From the NCBI GenBank assembly GCA_035565775.1, contig DATMRW010000021.1:1009217-1073216 (forward strand): a DNA stretch of 64,000 nt, given 5' to 3'. The stretch is from PRO6 sp035565775. Lineage in GTDB: Bacteria; Pseudomonadota; Alphaproteobacteria; Rhizobiales; Xanthobacteraceae. The notes beneath the pieces are model-generated. The model had not been told where the DNA came from. It ran no database searches and was given only the letters and a program-made list of their open reading frames with translations. Positions 46,640-54,864 of this stretch are shown piece after piece. Each line of letters opens with the position of its first letter. Position 1 is the first letter of the stretch. The translations under genes were made by a program, and so were the position numbers.

Positions 46640-47199
46640 ATAGTTACGGAGGCCTCCTCGCCGGCTCTAGCGAGAGCGCTACGATCTGCGCTTATCGGTC
46701 TCGCGAGCGTGGCCATGAGTTGGCACAGACCTAAGAAGTCTGGCTATCCGACGTCAGGCAGGCAGGTAGGGAACGGTTTTCACCGCGCAGGCATCCGACG
46801 GGCGCCGGAGAACCGCGGACTTCTTCCAAAGATGGGCGCTTGAAATGGTTCGCCAGCGAAAGCAGGGAGGAGCGGAAGGTCAGATTTCTCTGGGACGAGA
46901 AAAAGCGCGATCGGCGTCTCCAAAACTTTGTCTCGATCTGGCCGCGCGGTGCGGCCAAATTTGTTCATTGGCTCTTTGAAATTCGAGCTCGACAGCCCAA
47001 AAAATTCATATTTTCAATCAATTACCACACTCCCCGCGCGAGTGACAAAAAATTTTCACTCAGCCTCTTGAAACCTGGGAAGGGCGAAACCAGCTCGACA
47101 TGCGCGCGATGCCGTGGGGTCGCGCTAGCCCCCGCTCCGGTGTGTCCGGTCCGGAGCGGAGGAACCTCTCAAAATCTGTTTGTCCAGAAGGAGAACGAT
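46640..47199. other. Upstream region of groESL
   Basis: No gene is supported in these 560 bases. The groES frame is open upstream to 46840 but the extra residues are not conserved. The last 200 bases are AT-richer and contain the CACTC/GAGTG repeats listed separately and a CTTGAAA near 47070, but no clear sigma-32 -10 at the right distance. Confidence 0.55.
47028..47061. promoter_or_regulatory. Interleaved CACTC/GAGTG inverted repeats, possibly a degenerate CIRCE
   Basis: CACTC (47028-47032), 7 bases, GAGTGA (47040-47045), 10 bases, TCACTC (47056-47061). The HrcA operator CIRCE is TTAGCACTC-N9-GAGTGCTAA, so the core half-sites and order match but the spacing and flanks do not. It could be a diverged HrcA site or an unrelated dyad. 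Confidence 0.35.
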
Positions 47200-47514
47200 A
47201 TGACGTTCCGTCCATTGCACGATCGTATTTTGGTCCGCCGCATCAAAGCCGAGGAAAAGACGTCCGGCGGCATCATTATCCCCGATACCGCGAAGGAAAA
47301 GCCGCAGGAGGGTGAGGTCGTCGCCATCGGTCCCGGCACTCGTGATGACGCCGGCAGGTTAGTCGGACTCGACGTCAAAGTCGGCGACTGCGTGCTCTTT
47401 GGCAAATGGTCCGGCACTGAGATTAAGCTCGACGGCGAGGATCTGCTCATCATGAAGGAAAGCGACGTGCTGGGCGTGATCGAATCCGCTGCATCCACCA
47501 AGAAGGCTGCCTGA
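47200..47514 (+). CDS. groES: Co-chaperonin GroES
   Basis: A 104-residue co-chaperonin from ATG 47200 behind AGAAGGAG. It starts FRPLHDRILVRRIKAEEKTS, has the mobile loop GGIIIPDTAKEKPQEGEVVA, and ends ESAASTKKAA, slightly longer than the typical 95-98 residues. It caps GroEL during protein folding. groEL follows after 52 bases. Confidence 0.97.
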   Translation: MTFRPLHDRILVRRIKAEEKTSGGIIIPDTAKEKPQEGEVVAIGPGTRDDAGRLVGLDVKVGDCVLFGKWSGTEIKLDGEDLLIMKESDVLGVIESAASTKKAA

Positions 47515-47566
47515 CGGCTTCTTGTATCCACCGGTCAACGAAAACTGCCTATAGAAGGAGTGACCC

Positions 47567-49180
47567 ATGGCTGCGAAGGAAGTGAAATTCCATTCCGACG
47601 CTCGCGAGAAGATGCTGCGCGGCGTCGACATTCTGGCCAATGCAGTAAAGGTGACGCTTGGCCCCAAGGGGCGCAACGTTGTCATCGAAAAGTCGTTCGG
47701 CGCGCCGCGCATCACCAAGGACGGCGTTTCAGTCGCCAAGGAAATCGAGCTTGAGGACAAGTTCGAGAACATGGGCGCCCAGATGGTGCGCGAAGTCGCC
47801 TCCAAGACCAACGACCTAGCTGGTGACGGAACCACGACGGCTACCGTTCTGGCCCAGGCCATCGTGAAGGAAGGTGCCAAGGCTGTGGCCTCGGGCATAA
47901 ACCCGATGGACCTCAAGCGTGGCATCGACAAGGCGGTCGATGCTGTAGTTGCCGAACTGAAAGCCAACGCGCGCAAGGTGACCAAAAACGATGAGATTGC
48001 CCAGGTCGGTACCATATCGGCCAACGGCGACGCGGAGATCGGCCGCTTTCTGGCGGAAGCCATGCAGAAGGTCGGCAATGAGGGCGTCATCACAGTGGAG
48101 GAGGCCAAGACCGCCGAGACTGAGCTGGAGGTGGTCGAGGGCATGCAATTCGACCGAGGCTATCTATCGCCTTATTTCATCACCGACCAGGACAAGATGC
48201 GTGTCGAACTGGAAGAGCCTTATGTGCTCATCCATGAAAAGAAACTCGGCAATCTCCAGGCAATGCTCCCGGTACTGGAGGCGGTGGTGCAGTCTGGCAA
48301 GCCACTGCTCGTCATCGCCGAGGATGTAGAGGGCGAGGCTCTGGCGACGCTGGTGGTCAACAAACTGCGCGGCGGTCTGAGGGTGGCAGCCGTCAAGGCG
48401 CCGGGCTTTGGCGACCGCCGCAAGGCCATGCTGGAGGATATCGCAATCCTCACCGGTGGAACTGCGATTAGCGAAGATCTCGGTATCAAGCTTGAAAACG
48501 TCACCTTGAAGATGCTCGGGCGCGCCAAGAAGGTAGTGATCGAGAAAGAGAACACCACCATAGTGGACGGCGCCGGTGAGAAGGCGAAAATCCACGGACG
48601 CGTGAAGCAGATCAAGGCTCAAATGGACGAGACGACCTCTGATTACGACCGCGAGAAGCTTCAGGAGCGGTTGGCCAAACTGGCGGGCGGGGTTGGCGTC
48701 ATCCGTGTTGGCGGCGCGACGGAAGTGGAGGTTAAAGAGAAGAAAGATCGTGTCGATGATGCGCTGCACGCTACTCGTGCTGCCGTCGAGGAAGGCATCC
48801 TGCCCGGAGGCGGCGTAGCCTTGCTACGGGCAGCAAAGGCGCTGGAAGGCATCCAGATTGAGAATTCCGACCAGAAATATGGCATCGACATCGTGCGCAG
48901 GGCAATCGAGGCCCCAGCCCGGCAGATTGCCGAGAACGCTGGCGTCGAAGGCTCAATAATCGTTGGCAAGCTGCGCGAGAATGATGACTACGCCTATGGT
49001 TGGAACGCCCAGACGGGTGAATTCGGTGACCTCTATATGCAGGGTGTGATTGATCCGGCCAAGGTAGTTCGCACAGCTTTGCAGGATGCAGCTTCCGTCG
49101 CTGGCCTGCTAGTGACCACCGAGGCAATGGTCGCCGAGAAGCCGAAGAAGGAAGCCTCAGGCGTCAGCATGGACTTCTGA
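47567..49180 (+). CDS. groEL: Chaperonin GroEL
   Basis: A 537-residue chaperonin. Motifs are KVTLGPKGRNVVIEKSFG, the nucleotide-binding AGDGTTTATVLAQAIVKEG, apical GYLSPYFITD and equatorial VEEGILPGGGVALLRAAKAL. The C-terminus ends KKEASGVSMDF rather than the GGM repeat tail of most GroELs. Alphaproteobacteria of this family often carry several groESL operons; this copy may be a specialised one, given its stress-cluster location, but that is inference. Confidence 0.97.
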   Translation: MAAKEVKFHSDAREKMLRGVDILANAVKVTLGPKGRNVVIEKSFGAPRITKDGVSVAKEIELEDKFENMGAQMVREVASKTNDLAGDGTTTATVLAQAIVKEGAKAVASGINPMDLKRGIDKAVDAVVAELKANARKVTKNDEIAQVGTISANGDAEIGRFLAEAMQKVGNEGVITVEEAKTAETELEVVEGMQFDRGYLSPYFITDQDKMRVELEEPYVLIHEKKLGNLQAMLPVLEAVVQSGKPLLVIAEDVEGEALATLVVNKLRGGLRVAAVKAPGFGDRRKAMLEDIAILTGGTAISEDLGIKLENVTLKMLGRAKKVVIEKENTTIVDGAGEKAKIHGRVKQIKAQMDETTSDYDREKLQERLAKLAGGVGVIRVGGATEVEVKEKKDRVDDALHATRAAVEEGILPGGGVALLRAAKALEGIQIENSDQKYGIDIVRRAIEAPARQIAENAGVEGSIIVGKLRENDDYAYGWNAQTGEFGDLYMQGVIDPAKVVRTALQDAASVAGLLVTTEAMVAEKPKKEASGVSMDF

Positions 49181-49195
49181 ACCATTGACAAGTTT

Positions 49196-49223
49196 GCCCG
49201 CTCCCACAATGAGGGGAGCGGGC
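49196..49223 (+). terminator. Hairpin after groEL
   Basis: A ten-base GC-rich stem GCCCGCTCCC / GGGAGCGGGC with an 8-base loop begins 16 bases after the groEL stop. No strong T-run follows, so it may act as an mRNA 3'-end stabiliser or weak terminator. Confidence 0.65.
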
Positions 49224-49550
49224 ATCGCAGTAATAATTTGATAAGCCTGCCCCGGTCGATCGATCCCATCTAGAACCGGCCGACTGCGTTTCCCGCCCTT
49301 GCGGATCCGGGCATCCGCCATCGCCACCTCAGTCGCCGCTGTTCGTCTGGCTCAATGGCCGGATAGCTCTAGTGGCCGTCACCGCGCATTGATTGATGGC
49401 CGTCCTCAACGTCATCGAGGCGCCTTGGAACGCGGACACTGGCGGCGATCGTATCTGCTTCCGACGCTACCGCTGGCCGCAGGAATGGCGGTGACGAACT
49501 GATTTGCCTGCGAAATCCGTGTGGGCTCGCTGCCTGCGTGGCGGAAACCG
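49224..49550. other. Spacer between groEL and the convergent DUF2177 gene
   Basis: These 327 bases hold only short frames without family features. Nothing recognisable. Confidence 0.5.
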
Positions 49551-49967
49551 TTACCCCGCCTTGGCCATCGTCGAGGCGGTGAACAAATATGCGCAGGTTG
49601 CCGCAGTTGCGGTCAGGATAATCCCCCACATCATGTCGACGACACTGACCGAGACAGACCAGTTCTTCAGCGTGGCTAAATTGGTCATGTCGTAAGTGCC
49701 GTATGCAACCAGCCCCAGAAGCGCACCATTAACCAGCGCCGCCGTCCAGCTTGCGCCATTGACCGCCGGCATCACCGCAAAGTGCACAATGCCTGCGACA
49801 TAAACGAGATAGAAAATCCCTGCGACACCGAAGTTCGGCTGGTCGAGCAGCAGGACACCGATGCGGCTGCGATAGAAGCTGGTGGAGAGGGTCGACAGCC
49901 AGACGAAGTCCAGGCCGAAGAATACCACGGCGGTGGCGGTATAGGCGGCGGCGTAACTGATGATCAT
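49551..49967 (-). CDS. DUF2177-family membrane protein
   Basis: A 138-residue four-helix membrane protein. Family motifs are AVVFFGLDFVWLSTL and the C-terminal AYGTYDMTNLATLKNWSVSV with VVDMMWGIILTATAA, typical of DUF2177. It lies 35 bases after chrR in the same orientation, so it is probably the third gene of an rpoE-chrR-DUF2177 operon. Its function is unknown; relatives occur in singlet-oxygen or RpoE-linked loci. Confidence 0.88.
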   Translation of the reverse strand: MIISYAAAYTATAVVFFGLDFVWLSTLSTSFYRSRIGVLLLDQPNFGVAGIFYLVYVAGIVHFAVMPAVNGASWTAALVNGALLGLVAYGTYDMTNLATLKNWSVSVSVVDMMWGIILTATAATCAYLFTASTMAKAG

Positions 49968-50002
49968 TCTTGCTCTCGGCTTCTCTCGGGAGGGGCGCCC
50001 GG

Positions 50003-50668
50003 TCAGATGCCCAGGATGGGCTGGATCGCGCGAACGATCCAGCTGCGGAATTTCAGGGGCGCGTCCGTCACCGCAAGGCAGATGCAGTCTGCCTCCGGTG
50101 TGGCTATGGGCTGGTGCGTCAGGCTGGCGTCGGCGTCTTCAAGATCTCCGCGCGAAAACACGTCGTCGCCATCGACAAATCTGCCACTGAGCACCAGCGT
50201 CAGTTCGCGCCCGCCGTGACTGTGCTCGGGCACCGGCTTTCCGGCAGGGATGCGCAGCAATCGCACCTTGGTTTCACGGTCGGCCGTCCTGATCGGAATC
50301 TGATAGGCACCGCGCCCGAGCGGCCGCCATTTGAGGGAATCAATGTCGCCGCCGATATAGGAGCGCAGCGGCTCCGGCAAGCCGCCGCTGCGGCCGGCGG
50401 GCGGTGTTTCGCGGGGGCTGGTTGCCGTCGCACTCTTCGGCGCCTGGTGCAGGCGGCCACGCACGCTCGTCCAGGAATCGTCGAGCTCGGCATCGTTGGC
50501 CATGGTCTCGAGCAAGTTGCCCCCAATGCTTTCGGCTACGATCAGGCGGCCTCGGCAAGACGGACAGAGGGCAAGGTGCGTCGCGACTGCAATGCTCCAG
50601 CCTTCGGCGAGACTGCCAGCAGCATAGCTGACGAGCAGGTCGTCGCTGATATGGTGACGGATAGTCAC
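50003..50668 (-). CDS. chrR: Zinc-binding anti-sigma factor ChrR
   Basis: A 221-residue anti-sigma factor. The N-terminal anti-sigma domain has the zinc site HHISDDLLVSYAAGSLAEGW and HLALCPSCRG (His-x3-Cys-x2-Cys). The C-terminal cupin domain has PEHSHGGRELTLVLSGRF and ASLTHQP, which provide the second metal site of Rhodobacter ChrR. It holds RpoE inactive until singlet oxygen triggers its turnover. The start overlaps the rpoE stop by 4 bases. Confidence 0.94.
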   Translation of the reverse strand: MTIRHHISDDLLVSYAAGSLAEGWSIAVATHLALCPSCRGRLIVAESIGGNLLETMANDAELDDSWTSVRGRLHQAPKSATATSPRETPPAGRSGGLPEPLRSYIGGDIDSLKWRPLGRGAYQIPIRTADRETKVRLLRIPAGKPVPEHSHGGRELTLVLSGRFVDGDDVFSRGDLEDADASLTHQPIATPEADCICLAVTDAPLKFRSWIVRAIQPILGI

Positions 50669-51243
50669 GACAGGTCTCCAGATTGGGCGAGCGCAGCCCG
50701 CAGTTTGTCGAAGGCGAGGCGCAGGCGCGACTTGACCGTACCCAAGGGAAGGTTCAGGCGCGATGCGATTGCACTGTGGGACTGGTCTTCGAAGAAGGAC
50801 AGCTTCAGCAGAGCCAGCTGTTCCTCGGGCAGCGTGGCTATCGCCTGGTGGAGTTGCTCCGAAGCTTGCCGTGCATCGAGCTCGGCATCGGCCGGCGCAA
50901 TGTCATCAGGGACGAAAGCAGGGTCATTGGGGTCGAAATCCGGGCGCTTCTCGCGCCGGAACGCGTCAATGCGCAGATTGCGCGCGATAGTGAAGATCCA
51001 GGTCGATACCGCGCCCTTCGATGGGTCGAAGCTCTCGGCCTTGTTCCAGACCGCGATCATGGTCTCCTGCATCAACTCCTCCGCCAGCTGGCTGTCGCCG
51101 GCCATGCGCCCCATGTAGGCCTTCACGCGCGGTGCGAAGTGACGAAAAAGAGTCTCGTAAGCGTCGATATCCCGCCGCGCGCCGACCGCGCAGAGCAACT
51201 CGCGCATATCAGCGCCCTTGTCGGTGTCAGTCTGGCGGCGCAT
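50665..51243 (-). CDS. rpoE: ECF sigma factor RpoE (ChrR-controlled, ECF11 type)
   Basis: About 192 residues from ATG 51243; ATG 51207 is an alternative, and a longer frame to 51345 is rejected as unconserved. Region 2 is clear (AYETLFRHFAPRVKAYMGRM, EELMQETMIAVWNKAESFDP, KGAVSTWIFTIARNLRIDAF). Region 4 is clear too (LPEEQLALLKLSFFEDQSHS, LNLPLGTVKSRLRLAFDKL). It recruits RNA polymerase to singlet-oxygen defence genes. It is divergent from the amine-oxidase operon. Confidence 0.94.
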   Translation of the reverse strand: MRRQTDTDKGADMRELLCAVGARRDIDAYETLFRHFAPRVKAYMGRMAGDSQLAEELMQETMIAVWNKAESFDPSKGAVSTWIFTIARNLRIDAFRREKRPDFDPNDPAFVPDDIAPADAELDARQASEQLHQAIATLPEEQLALLKLSFFEDQSHSAIASRLNLPLGTVKSRLRLAFDKLRAALAQSGDLS

Positions 51244-51350
51244 ACCCACAATTCCCAATTCGCAATGCCGCGGCGCGGGGCGCCGATGTCCCACAATAGA
51301 GCGTTTCTGCCACGCCGGCGCACCTATGCGAACGATTGTGTTCATGCCGT

Positions 51351-51379
51351 GGATACGTCATCGAACAGCAGTCGGATCA
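51351..51379 (-). promoter_or_regulatory. Candidate autoregulatory RpoE promoter of rpoE-chrR
   Basis: On the minus strand TGATCC (51379-51374), an 18-base spacer and TATCC (51355-51351). The -35 is perfect; the -10 is weaker than the TAA consensus. The site lies about 108 bases upstream of the chosen rpoE start. Confidence 0.5.
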
Positions 51380-51405
51380 CCCATTCACCAAATTTCCGCT
51401 CCGAC

Positions 51406-51434
51406 CGATCCAGCGCGACCATCGCTGCGTATCA
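51406..51434 (+). promoter_or_regulatory. Candidate RpoE promoter of the amine-oxidase/DUF1365/cfa operon
   Basis: On the plus strand CGATCC (51406-51411), an 18-base spacer and TATCA (51430-51434). It is divergent from the rpoE promoter, with 26 bases between the two -35 elements. The predicted start near 51441 is 30 bases before the GTG at 51471. Confidence 0.5.
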
Positions 51435-51470
51435 GCAGATGACGCGGTCGCAGGATTGGAAAGGCAGAAA

Positions 51471-52826
51471 GTGCGAATTCATAACAACAAGAAGTTGCCG
51501 GACCATGCACGCCGCGTGGCAGTAGTTGGCGCTGGGATCTCGGGCCTTTCGGCAGCCTGGCTGCTCAGCCGCAAGCTTAGCGTAACCCTCTACGAAGGCG
51601 AAAATCGCCTCGGCGGTCATTCCAACACGGTCTTGGTTCCGACGCAGGATGGGATCCTTCCTGTCGATACCGGGTTCATCGTCTACAATGAGCGCAACTA
51701 TCCGAACCTCGTTGCTCTGTTTAACGAAATCGGGGTTCAGACGGTCGCCTCCAACATGTCCTTTGCCGCCTCCCTCGAGGGCGGAAAACTCGAATATTCC
51801 GGCTCCGGCCTCAATGGCTTGATTGGCCAGAGAGGCAACGTCCTTCGACCGCGTTTCTGGCGAATGATCCGAGACATATTGCGTTTCTACCGCGACGCAC
51901 CGGCTCTGCTGCTTCGCGCCGACCTCCATGGCGTCAGCCTAGGGGAATATCTCGATCGCAACGACTACGCGCCGGCATTCATCGAGGACCATCTGCTGCC
52001 AATGGGCGCGGCGATTTGGTCAACCACCGCGCGCGAGATGCGCGACTATCCGCTTCTTGCCTTCGTCAGGTTCTTTTCCAGCCATGGCCTTCTCAGCCTC
52101 GACGACCGTCCGAAATGGCGAACCGTTTTAGGCGGCAGCCGCGAATACGTTCAACGTCTGAGCGCCAACCTCGAGGACGTTCGATCCGGTGTCGAGGTTG
52201 CCAGTATTTCGCGCGAGAATGATCGCGTCGTGATCACCGACACGGCAGGAAATGCCGACGCCTTCACTGATGTCGTTATTGCTACCCATGCCGATCAGGC
52301 GCTCGGCCTGTTGGCCGACCCTGACGATGAGGAGCGGGCCCTGCTCGGCGCCTTCCGCTACACCGACAATCAGGCCATGCTGCATACCGACGAAAACCTG
52401 ATGCCGAAGCGCCGGCGTGTCTGGTCGAGCTGGAACTATATCGGCGAAAGCAGCGACGAAAACGCCCAGCCGCTGTGCGTTACCTATTGGATGAACCGGC
52501 TGCAGAACCTCGACAGGCGCCACCCCCTGTTCGTGACGCTCAACCCGACTCGCGAGATTGCGCCAGCGAAGGTCATCGGACGCTATAGCTATACGCATCC
52601 ACTGTTCGACCAGCGCGCACTCGACGCCCAGCAACAGCTCTGGCGCCTGCAGGGCAGGCGACACACCTGGTTCTGCGGTGCCTATTTCGGATACGGCTTC
52701 CATGAGGACGGCTTACAATCGGGGCTGGCTGCGGCCGAGAGCGTCGCCCACGTGCGACGGCCATGGCGGGTTAGCGCCGAATCTGGGCGGATCGTGCTCC
52801 AGCCCCAACTGGAGGCGGCGGAATGA
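51471..52826 (+). CDS. NAD(P)/FAD-dependent amine oxidase-like flavoprotein
   Basis: A 451-residue flavoprotein from GTG 51471. The dinucleotide-binding motif is VAVVGAGISGLSAAWLLSRK followed by LYEGENRLGGHSNT. Later stretches ISRENDRVVITDTAGNADAF and TWFCGAYFGYGFHEDGLQSG are characteristic of the family adjacent to DUF1365 and cyclopropane synthase genes. In Rhodobacter this gene set is controlled by RpoE and connected to unsaturated or modified (cyclopropane- or furan-type) fatty acids. Its exact reaction here is not assigned. The stop overlaps the DUF1365 start by 4 bases. Confidence 0.88.
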   Translation: MRIHNNKKLPDHARRVAVVGAGISGLSAAWLLSRKLSVTLYEGENRLGGHSNTVLVPTQDGILPVDTGFIVYNERNYPNLVALFNEIGVQTVASNMSFAASLEGGKLEYSGSGLNGLIGQRGNVLRPRFWRMIRDILRFYRDAPALLLRADLHGVSLGEYLDRNDYAPAFIEDHLLPMGAAIWSTTAREMRDYPLLAFVRFFSSHGLLSLDDRPKWRTVLGGSREYVQRLSANLEDVRSGVEVASISRENDRVVITDTAGNADAFTDVVIATHADQALGLLADPDDEERALLGAFRYTDNQAMLHTDENLMPKRRRVWSSWNYIGESSDENAQPLCVTYWMNRLQNLDRRHPLFVTLNPTREIAPAKVIGRYSYTHPLFDQRALDAQQQLWRLQGRRHTWFCGAYFGYGFHEDGLQSGLAAAESVAHVRRPWRVSAESGRIVLQPQLEAAE

Positions 52827-53620
52827 GCGGCCAGTCAGCGCTTTTCCTGGGCGACGTCATGCATGTGCGCGCAAGACCGCGCCGGCACCGGCTGCATTAT
52901 CGCGTCTTTTCGTTGCTGCTCGATTTCGATGAACTGCAGGACGTAAGCGCAGCGTCCTGCCTTCTGGGCTATAACCGCCGAGCCGTGCTGAGCTTCTGGG
53001 ATGCCGACCATGGCGACGGCAGTGCCGGAGGCCTTCGTGCCTGGGTCGAATCGCAACTGCATGCGGCTGGAGGTTGGGAGGAGAACATGAGCATTCGTGT
53101 CCTCTGCTACCCCCGCATCTTCGGCTACGTCTTCAATCCGCTGACGGTCTATTTCTGCTATGCGTCCAGCGGCCCGCTGCGGGCCATCCTCTATGAGGTC
53201 TGCAACACTTTCGGCGAGCGCCACACTTACGTGATTCCCGTCGAGGATGGCGGAAGGGGGACGGTTCGGCAGGGCTGCGCCAAGGAGCTCTATGTTTCTC
53301 CCTTTATGCCGATGTCGTGCTTCTACCGTTTCCAGATTAAGCCGCCGGGCGACAAGGTGCTTGTCCGCATCGATGAATCCGATGCCGACGGGCCGCTTCT
53401 CGTCGCCTCTTTCTCGGGCCGGCGCGAGCCGCTGTCGGACCGCGCGCTTCTCCGCGCGCTCTTCCGCTACCCGCTGATGACGCTCAAGGTGACCGTGGGC
53501 ATTCATTGGGAGGCGCTGCGCATTTGGTGGAAGGGCGTTCCCGTTCACCGGCATCGCGCCGCAGCCAACAGGGTCGCCACGACCAGCGCCGGCAACATTC
53601 CAGGACACAGGCATCCATGA
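52823..53620 (+). CDS. DUF1365-family protein
   Basis: A 265-residue protein with the DUF1365 hallmarks MHVRARPRRHRLHYRVFSLL, CYPRIFGYVFNPLTVYFCY, VCNTFGERHTYVIP and ELYVSPFMPMSCFYRFQI. The molecular function is unknown. It always occurs next to the flavoprotein and cyclopropane synthase, suggesting joint action on membrane lipids. It overlaps both neighbours by 4 bases. Confidence 0.92.
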   Translation: MSGQSALFLGDVMHVRARPRRHRLHYRVFSLLLDFDELQDVSAASCLLGYNRRAVLSFWDADHGDGSAGGLRAWVESQLHAAGGWEENMSIRVLCYPRIFGYVFNPLTVYFCYASSGPLRAILYEVCNTFGERHTYVIPVEDGGRGTVRQGCAKELYVSPFMPMSCFYRFQIKPPGDKVLVRIDESDADGPLLVASFSGRREPLSDRALLRALFRYPLMTLKVTVGIHWEALRIWWKGVPVHRHRAAANRVATTSAGNIPGHRHP

Positions 53621-54834
53621 GCAGTATCGAAGGAAATTCAATCCCGGCGAGAAGCGGTAGCCAGCCGCTATGGGCGCATCTTCTTTGTGGCTGGGCCGAC
53701 AGGATCGCCATAGGCCAGATCACCATCCGTTTCCCAAACGGCAGAACGCACGTTGCGCAAGGCGCATTACCCGGTCCGTCGGCCAGCCTCAACGTGCGTT
53801 CGAGCAAGCTGGTGTGGAAGCTGGCAAGCGGCGGCGGCCTTGGCTTTGCCCGCGCTTATCTCGACGGCGATTGGGATAGCCCCGATCTCGGCACCGTGCT
53901 GGAGCTGGGTATTGCCAATGAAGCGACGCTCGCCACTGTCCTCGACGCGCCGGGGCCAGCCAGGCTTGTCGCATTCCTGCGGCATCGGCTTCGCGCCAAC
54001 ACGCGCACCGGCAGCCGGCGCAACATTGCCTTCCACTACGATCTCGGCAACGACTTCTACCAGCAATGGCTCGACGAAACGATGACCTATTCGTCGGCGA
54101 TGTTCCTGCGCGACGACCAGTCCCTGGCCGACGCCCAGCGGGCCAAGTATGCCCGCATCGTCGAAGCATTGAAGCTTGGTCCGGATGATCATGTTCTGGA
54201 GATCGGCTGCGGCTGGGGCGGTTTTGCCGAATATGCGGTGCGCCAGACGGGCTGCCGGGTAACCGGGCTCACGCTTTCCCGCGAGCAGGCCGAGTTCGCA
54301 CGGGACCGCCTGGCCGGGACTGGTCTTGACGACAAGGTGGAAATCAGGCTTCAGGACTACCGCGACTGCGCTGGCCGGTTCGACAAGATCGTTTCCATCG
54401 AAATGTTCGAGGCTGTCGGAGAGGAGAACTGGCCGACCTATTTCGACGTGCTCCGATCGCTCCTGAAGCCCGGCGGTCGCGCCATGGTCCAGACCATCAC
54501 CATTGCCGACGAACATTTCGCCCAATATCGCCGCAACGCCGACTTCATCCAGACCTACATCTTTCCGGGCGGCATGCTGCCATCACCAACGGCCTTCACC
54601 TCCATTGCGACGGAGCGGGGGCTGACCGTGCGGGACCGAAAATTCTTCGGGGCCGACTACGAAAGGACGCTGCTTGCGTGGGACAGGGCGTTCATCGCGG
54701 CGTGGCATCGCATCGAGCGGCTTGGCTTCGATTCGCGGTTCAAGCGCATGTGGCACTACTATTTGCACTATTGCGCGACCGGCTTCCGCAGCGGAAGAAT
54801 TGATGTGGGTCAGTTCATGCTGCAGCGCGATTGA
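53617..54834 (+). CDS. Cyclopropane-fatty-acyl-phospholipid synthase family methyltransferase
   Basis: A 405-residue SAM-dependent enzyme from ATG 53617. The N-terminal lipid-binding part precedes IAFHYDLGNDFYQQWLDETM and TYSSAMF. The SAM site is VLEIGCGWGGFAEYAVRQTG, followed by LTLSREQAEFARDRL, VSIEMFEAVGEENWPTYF and FIFPGG-like TYIFPGGMLPSPTAF. It methylates or cyclopropanates unsaturated acyl chains in membrane phospholipids. As part of the RpoE-linked operon it may modify oxidisable double bonds during singlet-oxygen stress (inference). Confidence 0.92.
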   Translation: MSSIEGNSIPARSGSQPLWAHLLCGWADRIAIGQITIRFPNGRTHVAQGALPGPSASLNVRSSKLVWKLASGGGLGFARAYLDGDWDSPDLGTVLELGIANEATLATVLDAPGPARLVAFLRHRLRANTRTGSRRNIAFHYDLGNDFYQQWLDETMTYSSAMFLRDDQSLADAQRAKYARIVEALKLGPDDHVLEIGCGWGGFAEYAVRQTGCRVTGLTLSREQAEFARDRLAGTGLDDKVEIRLQDYRDCAGRFDKIVSIEMFEAVGEENWPTYFDVLRSLLKPGGRAMVQTITIADEHFAQYRRNADFIQTYIFPGGMLPSPTAFTSIATERGLTVRDRKFFGADYERTLLAWDRAFIAAWHRIERLGFDSRFKRMWHYYLHYCATGFRSGRIDVGQFMLQRD

Positions 54835-54864
54835 CCGACCTGCGGCCGGATGGCGGCGGATCCG

